Source: Actinoplanes regularis (GTDB taxonomy: Bacteria; Actinomycetota; Actinomycetes; Mycobacteriales; Micromonosporaceae). Taken from it: 64,000 nt of DNA. The notes beneath the pieces were generated by a model. It saw only the letters and a list, made by a program, of their open reading frames with translations, did not search any database and was not told the origin of the DNA. The DNA lies in NCBI RefSeq assembly GCF_900188005.1, contig NZ_FZNR01000027.1, forward strand, positions 1 to 64,000, written 5' to 3'. This document shows, piece after piece, positions 17,446 to 25,052 of this stretch. The translations under genes and the position numbers were made by a program. The first letter of the stretch is position 1. Every line of letters starts with the position of its first letter.

Positions 17446-19014
17446 TCAGTGCATGACGATCGGGGCCGCCGGGGCGCCATCGGCCTCGACGGCCGCCTGC
17501 GCCTTGCGGGGCAGGAAGAACGCCGGGATCAACGTCGCCAGGGTGAGCACGAAACCGACCCAGAACGTCGTCCCGAAGGAGTCGGCGGCGAACTGGAGAC
17601 CCCGCTCCAGCAGGTCCGGCGGGAGCTGCTGGGCGATCTGCGGGTTGTGCTGTGCGGCGATCGCGGCACCGGCCTCGCTGACCGGCTCACCGTTGGCCGG
17701 GTTGGTCATGCCGGGGATGACCGCCGACTCGTTGAGCTGGTTGGTCAGGATCACCGACATCATCGCCGTACCGACCGAGCCGGCGATCTGCTGCAGGATG
17801 TTGAGCAGCGTCGACCCTCGGGCGACCTCGTGGTTGGTGAGCGTCTTCAGCGCCGAGGTCATGATCGGCATCATGGTGCCGCCCATGCCCAGGCCCATCA
17901 CGAAGAGCGAGCCGCACAGCAGCACGTACGACGTGTCCGTGCCCACCTGGGTGAAGGTGAAGAAGCCGGCCGCGATCAGCAGCAGCGCGAACGGCACCGT
18001 CCGGCCCACCGGGATCTTGTCGGCCAGCATGCCGGCGATCGGCATGGTGACCATGGCACCGATGCCCTGCGGGGCCATGAGCAGGCCCGCGTGGAGCGTC
18101 GACTCGCCGCGCACCTGCAGGAAGTAGCTCGGGAAGAGCAGGCCGGCGCCCATGAACGCGATGGTGAAGACCGCGAGGGTGACCGTCGCGACGGTCAGGT
18201 TCCGGTTGCGCAGCAGACGCAGGTCGAGCAGCGGGTGCTGCGGCTTGAACGAGTAGAACACGAACGCGATCACCAGCAGCCCGCCGATCAGCATCGGCAG
18301 CCACACCTTGGTCGCGCCGAAGCTGCCCTCCTCGGGGAGCGAGGAAACGCCGAAGAGGAACGAGGCGAGACCGGGCGAGAGCATCAGCATGCCGAGGAAG
18401 TCGAACGACTCGGACGGCTCCGGGCTGTCCTTCTCCAGTGCCCACCACGCGTACACCAGCGCGGCCGCGCCGATCGGCAGGTTAATCAGGAAGACCCAGT
18501 GCCAGCTGGCGACGTCGATCAGCCAGCCACCCAGGATCGGGCCGCCGATCGGGCCGAGCAGCATCGGGATGCCCAGCACGGCCATCAGCCGGCCGATCCG
18601 CTCCGGACCGGCGGCCCGGGTCATGATCGTCATGCCGAGCGGCATCAGCATGCCGCCGCCGAGGCCCTGGAGCACCCGGTACCCGACGAGCTGGCCGATG
18701 CTGTCGGCGGTGGAGCACAGGAGGGAGCCGATGGTGAACAGCAACAGCGCGGCCATGTAGAGCCGCTTGGTGCCGAATCGGTCGGCCGCCCAGCCGGTCA
18801 GCGGGATGACGGTGGCCAGAGCCAGCGTGTACCCGGTCATGGTCCACGCGACCTCGGCGTACGTCGCACCGAACTCGGTCTGGAAGGTGGGCAGCGCGAC
18901 GCTGACCACGGTGATGTCGAGGATCGACATGATCGCACCGAGGACGACGACCCCGGCGACTTTGAGAACGGCGGCGTCGAGCTTGGCCGGCGCAGCCTCG
19001 GCTTGACTAGTCAA
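17446..19014 (-). CDS. DHA2-family (EmrB/QacA-like) multidrug exporter
   Basis: 522 residues. I choose the TTG at 19014 because GGAG lies 6 bases upstream; the TTG at 19026 has no ribosome site. Fourteen membrane helices are predicted. MFS motifs include LDITVVSVALP in helix 1 (motif D1), the loop 2-3 motif GWAADRFGTKRLY (motif A) and LGIPMLLGPIGGPILGGWL (motif C, antiporter). The family exports drugs or dyes in exchange for protons. It is divergent from the ribosome-protection-like GTPase gene, so both may serve antibiotic tolerance. Confidence 0.85.
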   Translation of the reverse strand: MTSQAEAAPAKLDAAVLKVAGVVVLGAIMSILDITVVSVALPTFQTEFGATYAEVAWTMTGYTLALATVIPLTGWAADRFGTKRLYMAALLLFTIGSLLCSTADSIGQLVGYRVLQGLGGGMLMPLGMTIMTRAAGPERIGRLMAVLGIPMLLGPIGGPILGGWLIDVASWHWVFLINLPIGAAALVYAWWALEKDSPEPSESFDFLGMLMLSPGLASFLFGVSSLPEEGSFGATKVWLPMLIGGLLVIAFVFYSFKPQHPLLDLRLLRNRNLTVATVTLAVFTIAFMGAGLLFPSYFLQVRGESTLHAGLLMAPQGIGAMVTMPIAGMLADKIPVGRTVPFALLLIAAGFFTFTQVGTDTSYVLLCGSLFVMGLGMGGTMMPIMTSALKTLTNHEVARGSTLLNILQQIAGSVGTAMMSVILTNQLNESAVIPGMTNPANGEPVSEAGAAIAAQHNPQIAQQLPPDLLERGLQFAADSFGTTFWVGFVLTLATLIPAFFLPRKAQAAVEADGAPAAPIVMH

Positions 19015-19362
19015 CAGAAACTCCAAAGGCCGCGTGGGCTCACGCGGCGGATTGTCGGGTGGATCCCAGCGAGCTCAGCACCCTGGGCCCGCCATGTTCG
19101 CGCGTGATCCTAACCGGCGTGCGCCCCTGGTCACCTCCTCTTTATCCGCCTCCCGACTGTGTCCTCCCCCACTGATCGGCATCTTTGGGCCCTCCGCCCC
19201 GGCCCGCGTGACCGGCTGGGCCGGGTCCGGCTCGGAACGGTTACGAAGCCGGACCAAACGGATGATCGAGACGGTGGCCGGGCCGCACCGTAAATCGCTC
19301 GACGCGACTGCGCGTTCCCAGTACTTTCAACCCGTTCGTCGACAGGAGAGGGGGCCCACGTC

Positions 19363-19449
19363 ATGCGGACCCCCGTGTCCCGATTCGACCTGATCCTCGT
19401 GTCTGGTGTGCCCGGTCCCGGCCGCGCCACCGGGACTGGACGTCCCTGA
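19363..19449 (+). CDS. Putative 28-residue leader peptide
   Basis: A short ORF (starts MRTPVSRFDL, ends ATGTGRP) lies 75 bases before the EF-G-like gene. AGGAGAGGGGG at 19344-19354 is an excellent ribosome site 8 bases before its ATG. A 10-bp hairpin (19412-19439) lies inside its second half. This layout resembles leader ORFs that control antibiotic-resistance genes by ribosome stalling. The function is inferred only from the arrangement. Confidence 0.5.
   Translation: MRTPVSRFDLILVSGVPGPGRATGTGRP
19412..19439 (+). promoter_or_regulatory. Attenuator-like hairpin inside the leader ORF
   Basis: CCGGTCCCGG (19412-19421) pairs with CCGGGACTGG (19430-19439), a 10-bp stem with one G-U pair and an 8-nt loop. 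A ribosome moving on or stalled in the leader ORF would melt it, so it could switch transcription or translation of the downstream GTPase. Confidence 0.45.
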
Positions 19450-19524
19450 CCGCTTGGCAGTTCTCGCCGGCGGTCGGGTGGGCGCACGTCCTCGACCGAA
19501 TCGGAATCGAAAGAACGAACCATC

Positions 19525-21435
19525 ATGCGTGTCCGCAATCTCGGCATCCTCGCGCACGTCGACGCCGGCAAGACCACCCTGACCGAACGGATCCTGTTCC
19601 GCACCGGCACCACCCACAAGCGTGGCGAGGTGCACGACGGCACGACCGTCACCGACTTCGACCCGCAGGAGCGTGACCGTGGCATCACCATCTTCGCGGC
19701 CGCCGTCAGCTGCGACTGGGCCGATCACCGCCTCAACCTGATCGACACCCCGGGGCACGTTGACTTCTCCGACGAGGTGGAGCGGTCGCTGCGCGTGCTG
19801 GACGGGGCGGTCGCCGTGTTCGACGGGGTAGCCGGGGTGGAGCCGCAGTCCGAGGCGGTCTGGCGGGCGGCGGACCGGTACAGCGTTCCGCGGATCGCCT
19901 TCGTCAACAAGCTGGACCGGGCCGGTGCGTCACTCTCCGCGGCCGTCGCCTCGATCGAGGCGCGGCTGGAGGTCGTGCCGCTGGTGGTGCAGCTGCCGCT
20001 CGGCGAGGAGAGCGCCTTCCACGGCGTCGTCGACCTGGTCGGCATGCGGACGCTGACCTGGGCCGACGGCGAGCTGTCCGAGAGCACGGAGGTGCCGCCG
20101 GAGGCGGTCGCGGCGCGACGGGCGCTCGAGGAGGCGGTCGCCGGACTGCACCCGGACGCCCTGGAGGAGTGGGGTGACATGTCGGACGCGACCCTGCGGA
20201 AGGCGCTGCGTGATCTCACGATCGGGGGTGAGGCGGTGGTCGTCCTCTGCGGCTCCGCCTACCGCGACAAGGGCATCGAACCGTTGCTCGACGCGATCGT
20301 CGACTACCTTCCCGCCCCGGCCGGCGACTCGTCGGCCGAGCTGGCGGCGCTGGTCTTCAAGGTGCACACCGCGAGGACCGGCCGCCTCACCCATCTGCGC
20401 GTCTACGACGGCACGATCACGAAGGGGGACACCGTGTGGGACGCGGGCGCCGGCCGTACCGAACGCGTCGCCCGCATCCTGCGGATCCAGGCCGACCGGC
20501 ACACCGAGATCGACCGCGCCACGGCCGGTGACATCGTCGCCGTCGCCGGGGTGAAGGCCGCCCAGGTCGGCGCCACCCTCGCCACCCGGCGGCACGCGGT
20601 GCTGCTGGAGGCGCCGCGGATCACCGACCCGCTGGTCTCGGTCGCGGTCGAGGCGCGCACCGGCCTCGACGCGCAGCGCCTGCCGGCCGCCCTGGCCGCG
20701 CTGGCCGAGGAGGACCCCTCCTTGACCGTACGAGTGGACGCCGAAACCGGTCAGACCCTGCTCTCCGGGCTGGGCGAACTGCATCTGGAGGTGGCCGTGG
20801 AGAAGCTGCGGCAGCGCACCGGTCTGGCGGTGACCATGGGCCGCCCCCTGGTGGCCTACCGGGAGACCGTCCGGCGGGGCGTGACCGGTGTGCTCTACCG
20901 GCACGTCAAGCAGGACGGCGGCGCCGGGCAGTTCGCGCACGTCGTGCTGGACGTCCAGCCCGGCGACGGCTTCACGTTCAGCTCCACGGTGACCGGTGGC
21001 CGGGTCCCGGCCGAGTACATCCGCGCGGTCGAGGCGGGCTGCCGGGAAGCGCTCGCCGCGGGTCCGCTCGGCGCTCACCCGGTGGCCGGCCTGCGGGTCA
21101 CGCTGACCGACGGGCAGACCCACCCGAAGGACTCGTCCGAGATGGCCTTCCGGGTGGCCGGCAAGCTGGGCCTGCGCGAGGCGCTGCGCGCCTGCGGGAT
21201 GGAGGTTCTCGAACCGGTCGCGGAGGTCGCGGTGAGCGCTCCGGCGGAGACGCTGGGCGCGGTCCTCGGCGACCTCGCGGCCCGCCGGGGTCAGGTCACC
21301 GACTCGGGTGTACGGACGGTGACCGCGATCGTGCCGCTCGCCGAGCTGTTCGGGTACTCCACGCGGCTGCTCAGCCGCACCCACGGCCGCGGCAGCTTCA
21401 CCAGCCGCCCGGCCGGTTACCGCCCGGCGGCGTGA
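19525..21435 (+). CDS. EF-G-like ribosomal protection GTPase (Tet(M)/Otr(A)-type)
   Basis: 636 residues, the length of Tet(M) (about 640) rather than EF-G (about 700). The G-domain motifs are [32 protein letters not shown] and NKLDRAG. Domain II onward includes [12 protein letters not shown] and the domain IV/V segments [15 protein letters not shown] and [13 protein letters not shown]. The family binds the ribosome and uses GTP to dislodge tetracycline; housekeeping EF-G paralogues look similar. The leader ORF and the divergent drug exporter favour a resistance role. It overlaps the next, convergent gene by 19 bases. Confidence 0.72.
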   Translation: MRVRNLGILAHVDAGKTTLTERILFRTGTTHKRGEVHDGTTVTDFDPQERDRGITIFAAAVSCDWADHRLNLIDTPGHVDFSDEVERSLRVLDGAVAVFDGVAGVEPQSEAVWRAADRYSVPRIAFVNKLDRAGASLSAAVASIEARLEVVPLVVQLPLGEESAFHGVVDLVGMRTLTWADGELSESTEVPPEAVAARRALEEAVAGLHPDALEEWGDMSDATLRKALRDLTIGGEAVVVLCGSAYRDKGIEPLLDAIVDYLPAPAGDSSAELAALVFKVHTARTGRLTHLRVYDGTITKGDTVWDAGAGRTERVARILRIQADRHTEIDRATAGDIVAVAGVKAAQVGATLATRRHAVLLEAPRITDPLVSVAVEARTGLDAQRLPAALAALAEEDPSLTVRVDAETGQTLLSGLGELHLEVAVEKLRQRTGLAVTMGRPLVAYRETVRRGVTGVLYRHVKQDGGAGQFAHVVLDVQPGDGFTFSSTVTGGRVPAEYIRAVEAGCREALAAGPLGAHPVAGLRVTLTDGQTHPKDSSEMAFRVAGKLGLREALRACGMEVLEPVAEVAVSAPAETLGAVLGDLAARRGQVTDSGVRTVTAIVPLAELFGYSTRLLSRTHGRGSFTSRPAGYRPAA

Positions 21436-21884
21436 CGGACGGCGGGCTCCGATGCTCCGGCATCGGGGCCCGTCACGCCACCGACCGTGACCGGCGGCCG
21501 GCTCGAGGCGAGGTGCAACTCGACCCGGGGCGGCTCGACCGGGATCGGCACGGCGCCCGCGCCGGCTTTCGGCAGTGGACGGCGTGGCCGGACCCGGCCC
21601 GAGCCACCACCCCGGCCCGGGTAGATCATCAGGCCGTTGACCGGATCGGGCACCGCGTCCAGGGCGGCGCGGACGGCCGGGAGGTCACGGAAACCCGCGA
21701 ATCGATCCTCGGCCCGGAAAGCGATCTCGAACAGCACACCCCAGGTGTGCCGATGCCACTGCCAGTCGTAGGCCCCGTGCGTGACGGCGGCCTCGACCAG
21801 CGCGTTCCCATGTGAGTCCTGCCAGCGGGCGGCGGAGAGCCGCGGCCCGTCGAGAACCTCGATCGACCACCAGTGCAGCTCCAT
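21417..21884 (-). CDS. Uncharacterised protein
   Basis: 155 residues from the ATG at 21884. Residues 1-90 look folded ([20 protein letters not shown], then [20 protein letters not shown]), and the rest is Pro/Gly-rich and probably disordered. There is no signal peptide, membrane helix or catalytic motif I recognise. It converges on the EF-G-like gene, with overlapping 3' ends. Confidence 0.55.
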   Translation of the reverse strand: MELHWWSIEVLDGPRLSAARWQDSHGNALVEAAVTHGAYDWQWHRHTWGVLFEIAFRAEDRFAGFRDLPAVRAALDAVPDPVNGLMIYPGRGGGSGRVRPRRPLPKAGAGAVPIPVEPPRVELHLASSRPPVTVGGVTGPDAGASEPAVRHAAGR

Positions 21885-21947
21885 GCGACCCAGGGTACGA
21901 CCGCACCGCACCGGAAAAGCGCCGAATTTCCCCGGCGGGATCGAAAG

Positions 21948-22718
21948 CTACGAATCGATCTTCACCTTGATGACGGCGTCGGCGAACAGATCATCGGAGA
22001 TCTGCAGGTACGCGAGGGTCGTGTCGACCGGTACGTCGAAGACCAGCAGCAGATCGACGGTCTTTCCCGGATCGATCGGCTCATCGAGCGGATAGGTCCC
22101 GTTGTTGGCGAAATTCTCGGCGACCGTGCTTCTGTCGAGCACCCGCTCCGTCGCGTTCGTAGCCACGATGCTCGAGGCCGGATAGCGGTCGGTCTTCTCG
22201 CCGACGTTCTTCACCGAGAAGGTGACGACGCAGAACTTACCCTTCGCCGCTTCGGTGAAGGTGTCGTCGTAGGAGGTCGCCGGGTCATCGGGTTTGGTGA
22301 CCGTCTGCTTGGTGCAGTCGACGCCGCGGACGGTCGCCTCGAACGACTGAACCCGCGCCGTGGCACCGACCGCCACCTCTTCCGGCTCGCCAGGAGAATC
22401 GGGCAGGCTGGAGAAGAGAACCGAGCTCAGGACGACTCCGATCACCAGCATCGGCGCCACCACGATGGCAAGTGTCACCAGCACTCTGCGCCGCATCGCC
22501 TCGGGCGTCTGCGTGAACACCCGAGCGGTGCTGATGGTGACGTGCGGCATGCCCGCGCCGAAGGGCTGCGACGACGGCATGGGGATCTCTCGCCGGCAGT
22601 ACGGGCATCGCATGACGCCCGCGCTCTGATCGATCTCCATCCCGGCTCCGCAGGACGGGCACTCGGAGGAGATCGGCGCGGACTGCCCCGGGCCGGTCGT
22701 CCTATCCGGAATCGCCAT
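21948..22718 (-). CDS. Zinc-ribbon membrane protein with DUF4352-like domain
   Basis: 256 residues. A four-Cys zinc ribbon (CPSCGAGM with MRCPYCRRE, residues 20-43) is followed by one membrane helix (about 78-103). An extracytoplasmic beta-rich domain (115-256) resembles DUF4352: VGATARVQSFEATVRGVDC, GKFCVVTFSVKNVGEK and VDLLLVFDVPVD. Such proteins are common in actinobacteria and of unknown role. It lies next to the tRNA array and is transcribed in the same direction, about 90 bases downstream of the last tRNA-like gene. Confidence 0.65.
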   Translation of the reverse strand: MAIPDRTTGPGQSAPISSECPSCGAGMEIDQSAGVMRCPYCRREIPMPSSQPFGAGMPHVTISTARVFTQTPEAMRRRVLVTLAIVVAPMLVIGVVLSSVLFSSLPDSPGEPEEVAVGATARVQSFEATVRGVDCTKQTVTKPDDPATSYDDTFTEAAKGKFCVVTFSVKNVGEKTDRYPASSIVATNATERVLDRSTVAENFANNGTYPLDEPIDPGKTVDLLLVFDVPVDTTLAYLQISDDLFADAVIKVKIDS

Positions 22719-22805
22719 ACGGATCCACCCGACATCTCCGAGCGGGACGCTGCTCGGCCCGCCTCACTCGGCCGGATGATATCAACCATGATCGACCTGA
22801 CAACG

Positions 22806-22877
22806 TCGCAGGCCCCGGTGTCGAACCGGGCGGGCCACCCTTATGAGGGGCGGCTGGGAACCCAACGCCCGCCTGCG
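22806..22877 (-). tRNA. tRNA-like gene with CAT anticodon, abnormal D arm
   Basis: The 7-bp acceptor stem (CGCAGGC with GCCTGCG), T arm and anticodon arm (loop CTCATAA) are sound. The D region (GTTGGGTTCCCAGC) folds as a tight hairpin instead of a D arm with its GG loop. It could be a decayed tRNA-Met or an atypical tRNA. Last in the array. Confidence 0.5.
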
Positions 22878-22907
22878 TGAACCACAGCGGATGACATACA
22901 GTCGGCG

Positions 22908-22980
22908 TACCCCCGGCTGGACTCGAACCAGCGACCCCGGCGCTCGGAACGCCGTGCTCTCTCCACTGAGCTACGAAGGC
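22908..22980 (-). tRNA. tRNA-Arg (CCG)
   Basis: Cloverleaf with T loop, anticodon loop TTCCGAG and stem CGGCG/CGCCG. The acceptor stem pairs throughout but has three G-U pairs. A73; no encoded CCA. Confidence 0.85.
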
Positions 22981-23012
22981 TGGACCCGTCCGCGCGCGGC
23001 GGACGGGCAAAG

Positions 23013-23087
23013 GGTGTCAGGCCGGATTCGAACCGGGCGTCTTCCGGATCCACAGTCCGGCGCTCTGGCCGCTGAGCTACCGACACC
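23013..23087 (-). tRNA. tRNA-His (GTG)
   Basis: Full cloverleaf with anticodon loop CTGTGGA. It has the His hallmarks: an extra G at position -1 (complement of 23087) facing discriminator C73. Confidence 0.88.
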
Positions 23088-23088
23088 G

Positions 23089-23160
23089 TGCCCGGACCAG
23101 GGATCGAACCTGGGACCTCCCCGGAGTGAACGGGGCGCTCTCCCGCTGAGCCATCCGGGC
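23089..23160 (-). tRNA. tRNA-Val (CAC)
   Basis: Perfect acceptor stem (TCCGGGC with GCCCGGA on this strand), T arm CCAGG/CCTGG, anticodon loop TTCACTC. Starts one base from tRNA-His. Confidence 0.88.
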
Positions 23161-23175
23161 GGGATTCCTGCGAAG

Positions 23176-23260
23176 CGGAGGAGGTGGGATTCGAACCCAC
23201 GGGGCCCTTCCGGGCCCACGCCGATTCCAGCGGCGTTTCCGAAGCCGGGCCGGCTCCTCC
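23176..23260 (-). tRNA. tRNA-Ser (GGA)
   Basis: Class II tRNA with a long variable arm (GGGCCC stem near 23200-23218), anticodon loop CTGGAAT, discriminator G73 as expected for Ser. Confidence 0.88.
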
Positions 23261-23286
23261 AAATTCCTTCTTTCGTACGGACGAAG

Positions 23287-23361
23287 CAGCGCGGACGGGA
23301 TTCGAACCCGCACATGCCCTGGGTGAAAACCAGGTGACTCTCCCAATTCGTCCACCGCGCC
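23287..23361 (-). tRNA. tRNA-Glu (TTC)
   Basis: Anticodon loop TTTTCAC on stem CCTGG/CCAGG. The acceptor has a terminal G-U pair; discriminator G73 fits Glu. Confidence 0.86.
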
Positions 23362-23371
23362 TTGCCGTGCG

Positions 23372-23443
23372 TGCCCCGAACCGGTGTCGAACCGGTGGCC
23401 TCCGCCGTGTCAGAGCGGCGCTCTCCCCCTGAGCTATCGGGAC
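23372..23443 (-). tRNA. tRNA-Val (GAC)
   Basis: T arm ACCGG/CCGGT, anticodon loop CTGACAC with one G-U pair in the stem, A73. Confidence 0.85.
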
Positions 23444-23446
23444 TGG

Positions 23447-23523
23447 GAGCAGGGGCGGGATTCGAACCCGCGAATCTCCAGCTTATGAGGCTGGCGAGGA
23501 CGACCGAACTCCTCCACCCTGCA
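23447..23523 (-). tRNA. tRNA-Met-type (CAT)
   Basis: Anticodon loop CTCATAA on a perfect CCAGC/GCTGG stem, with a regular D stem GAGG/CCTC. Positions 1 and 72 are a T-T mismatch and the discriminator reads C, which is unusual. It lacks the three G-C pairs of an initiator anticodon stem, so elongator Met or lysidine-type Ile is possible. Confidence 0.78.
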
Positions 23524-23524
23524 G

Positions 23525-23597
23525 TACGCCGCCGGGGACTCGAACCCCGAACCCACTGATTAAGAGTCAGTTGCTCTACCTGTTGAGCCAGCGGCGC
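23525..23597 (-). tRNA. tRNA-Lys (CTT)
   Basis: Anticodon loop CTCTTAA on stem ACTGA/TCAGT, T arm CGGGG/CCCCG, A73. One base separates it from the Met-type gene. Confidence 0.87.
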
Positions 23598-23602
23598 GTG
23601 AA

Positions 23603-23692
23603 CGGAGACGGGGCGAGTCGAACGCTCACGAGGCTTCTGTTGCCTCCAACCGCTTTCGAGGCGGCGGCCGGCGCCAATCGGCTGGCGTCTCC
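23603..23692 (-). tRNA. tRNA-Ser (CGA)
   Basis: Class II with a long variable arm, anticodon loop CTCGAAA, G73, perfect acceptor stem GGAGACG/CGTCTCC. The T stem has one mismatch. Confidence 0.85.
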
Positions 23693-23696
23693 ATTG

Positions 23697-23771
23697 TCGG
23701 GATGGCGGGATTCGAACCCACGGCCCCCGGTTCCCAAGACCGGTGCGCTGACCAAGCTGCGCCACATCCCG
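23697..23771 (-). tRNA. tRNA-Pro (TGG)
   Basis: Anticodon loop CTTGGGA with G37, perfect acceptor stem CGGGATG/CATCCCG, A73. Confidence 0.87.
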
Positions 23772-23775
23772 TGCG

Positions 23776-23849
23776 TGTCGCCGGGTGGGTTCGAACCACC
23801 GGCCTCCGCCTTATCAGGGCGGTGCTCCGACCAGCTGAGCTACGGCGAC
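23776..23849 (-). tRNA. tRNA-Ile (GAT)
   Basis: Anticodon loop CTGATAA on stem CCGCC/GGCGG, perfect acceptor stem GTCGCCG/CGGCGAC, A73. Confidence 0.88.
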
Positions 23850-23855
23850 AAGAAG

Positions 23856-23948
23856 CGGAGAGTGAGAGATTCGAACTCTCGGTGCGGGCCGGAGCCCGCA
23901 CTGCGGATTAGCAATCCGCCGCCTTGGACCAGACTCGGCCAACTCTCC
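23856..23948 (-). tRNA. tRNA-Ser (GCT)
   Basis: Class II with the longest variable arm of the array, anticodon loop TTGCTAA, G73, perfect acceptor stem GGAGAGT/ACTCTCC. Confidence 0.88.
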
Positions 23949-23952
23949 GTGG

Positions 23953-24024
23953 CGCCCCGTACCGGGATCGAACCGGCGACCTCGCGCTCGACAGGCGCTT
24001 GCTCTCCCACTGAGCTAACAGGGC
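23953..24024 (-). tRNA. tRNA-Asp (GTC)
   Basis: Anticodon loop CTGTCGA, acceptor stem with one G-U pair, G73. The top pair of the anticodon stem is an A-G mismatch. Confidence 0.84.
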
Positions 24025-24036
24025 AATGATCGAACG

Positions 24037-24109
24037 TGGACCCGGCCGGATTCGAACCGGCCGCCTCCGCTGTGCGAGAGCGGCGCTCTACCAACTGAGC
24101 TACGAGCCC
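24037..24109 (-). tRNA. tRNA-Ala (CGC)
   Basis: Anticodon loop CTCGCAC. It carries the G3-U70 wobble pair that marks alanine tRNAs, and A73. Confidence 0.87.
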
Positions 24110-24119
24110 CTGACGTGCG

Positions 24120-24193
24120 TACCCGGAGCGCGATTCGAACGCGCACTTCCACCGTTCTGAGCGGTGTGCCTCCTGCCGTTGGGCTACCCGGGC
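24120..24193 (-). tRNA. tRNA with Leu anticodon (CAG) on a class I scaffold
   Basis: All arms are regular: anticodon loop CTCAGAA on stem CACCG/CGGTG, T arm GCGCG/CGCGC, and a D arm with the GG pair. The variable loop is only 5 bases (GAAGT), whereas bacterial leucine tRNAs have a long variable arm. A73. Identity by anticodon is Leu; the body does not look like Leu. Confidence 0.75.
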
Positions 24194-24216
24194 GTGGTCC
24201 CCTTGCGGGACGAAAG

Positions 24217-24289
24217 AGCCGGCGACGGGACTCGAACCCGCTACCTCTCGATTACGAGTCGAGTGCACGACCAGTCGTGCTGCGCCGGC
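24217..24289 (-). tRNA. tRNA-Thr (CGT)
   Basis: Anticodon loop CTCGTAA on stem CTCGA/TCGAG, perfect acceptor stem GCCGGCG/CGCCGGC. The discriminator is T73, shared with the other Thr tRNA of the array. Confidence 0.85.
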
Positions 24290-24300
24290 ATTGTCGAAAG

Positions 24301-24373
24301 CTGCGGACGGAAGACTCGAACTTCCAACCTTCCGGTTCAGGGCCGGATGTGCTGCCAATTGCACCAGTCCGCA
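24301..24373 (-). tRNA. tRNA-Gln (CTG)
   Basis: Anticodon CTG, U1-A72 first pair and G73, all fitting Gln. The base before the anticodon is C33 (loop CCCTGAA) instead of the near-universal U33. Confidence 0.82.
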
Positions 24374-24386
24374 TCGCATTGCATCG

Positions 24387-24459
24387 AGTGACTACCGGGG
24401 TTCGAACCCGGGACCTCCGCCATGGCGAGGCGGCGCTCTTCCGGCTGAGCTACAGTCAC
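24387..24459 (-). tRNA. tRNA-Gly (GCC)
   Basis: Anticodon loop TCGCCAT on stem CCGCC/GGCGG, discriminator T73 as in bacterial Gly tRNAs. Position 33 also reads C. Confidence 0.84.
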
Positions 24460-24462
24460 GTG

Positions 24463-24537
24463 AGCCGACGACCGGATTCGAACCGGTGACCTCGGTCGTA
24501 CCAGGACCGCGCTCTGACCGGCCTGAGCTACGACGGC
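24463..24537 (-). tRNA. tRNA-Thr (GGT)
   Basis: Anticodon loop CTGGTAC on stem CGGTC/GACCG. The acceptor stem has one T-T mismatch at 5-68. T73. Confidence 0.83.
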
Positions 24538-24555
24538 TCGGAACAACAAACTGCG

Positions 24556-24630
24556 TCGCCCGTCCGGGGGTCGAACCCGGTCTTCCGGATTGAGAGTCCG
24601 GTGGTCTAACCTTCCGCAGCCTCACGGGCG
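24556..24630 (-). tRNA. tRNA-Glu (CTC)
   Basis: Anticodon loop CTCTCAA on stem CCGGA/TCCGG, perfect acceptor stem CGCCCGT/ACGGGCG. The discriminator reads A rather than the G usual for Glu. Confidence 0.8.
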
Positions 24631-24649
24631 ATGAATACATTTGGAGAAG

Positions 24650-24722
24650 CGTCCCCGGAGAGATTTGAACTCCCGACCCCCAGATTCGTAGTCTGGTGCT
24701 CTTTCCGCTGAGCTACGGAGAC
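24650..24722 (-). tRNA. tRNA-Arg (ACG)
   Basis: Anticodon loop CTACGAA on stem CCAGA/TCTGG. The T loop is TTCAAAT-like, with all stems paired. G73. The A34 would normally be edited to inosine by TadA. Confidence 0.85.
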
Positions 24723-24731
24723 ATCGTTGCG

Positions 24732-24805
24732 TGGACCTGGGCGGATTCGAACCGCCGACCCCCGGTCTGCCGAACCGGTGCGCTACCGGACTGCGCTACA
24801 AGCCC
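24732..24805 (-). tRNA. tRNA-Ala (GGC)
   Basis: The anticodon loop TCGGCAG gives GGC with C33. It has the G3-U70 Ala identity pair and A73. T arm GGCGG/CCGCC. Confidence 0.82.
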
Positions 24806-24856
24806 ATCGTGTGTTCCCGGCCGCCGGCGGCATCGCTGCCGACGGCCGGAACCGTG

Positions 24857-24885
24857 ATATGTGTCATCCACTGTGTATTTATCAA
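24857..24885 (-). promoter_or_regulatory. Candidate promoter inside the tRNA array
   Basis: On the reverse strand TTGATA (24880-24885) is followed after 17 bases by ACATAT (24857-24862). It sits in the only large gap of the array (24806-24919), which also holds a long GC hairpin at about 24813-24851. It could drive the 23 genes to the left. Confidence 0.35.
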
Positions 24886-24919
24886 GAATCGTGATCGCCG
24901 CGAATCGCGGGATCAGGTG

Positions 24920-24991
24920 CACGGGCAGCAGGATTCGAACCCGCATCTAACAGTTTTGGAGGCTGTCGCTCTACCGTTGAGCTACACCCGC
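24920..24991 (-). tRNA. tRNA-Trp (CCA), first of the array
   Basis: Anticodon loop CTCCAAA, G73 as in Trp tRNAs. The acceptor stem pairs with three G-U pairs and the anticodon stem has one C-A mismatch. The next gene lies 114 bases away, the largest gap. Confidence 0.82.
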
Positions 24992-25003
24992 AGGAAAAGA
25001 AAA

Positions 25004-25030
25004 CCGCCCGGTCCCGGATCGGGAGGGCGG
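25004..25030 (-). terminator. Intrinsic terminator between the small ORF and the tRNA array
   Basis: CCGCCC/GGGCGG and TCCCG/CGGGA form a two-part stem. On the reverse strand it is followed by TTTTCTTTTC (complement of 24994-25003), a rare T-run here. It should stop transcription from the small ORF before tRNA-Trp unless read through. A second hairpin, GCTAGC-TGGATT-GCTAGC, lies at 25040-25057. Confidence 0.65.
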
Positions 25031-25052
25031 CTGGTCGGCGCTAGCTGGATTG

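Noticed and set aside
19525-21435. Calling this gene a housekeeping elongation factor G
   Set aside because: Its length is that of ribosome-protection proteins and it has a leader ORF and a drug-exporter neighbour; still, a paralogous EF-G cannot be excluded.
22843-24593. Many short frames with GFEPA/RDSNPR-like peptides
   Set aside because: These are translations of T arms and other conserved parts of the tRNA genes, not proteins.
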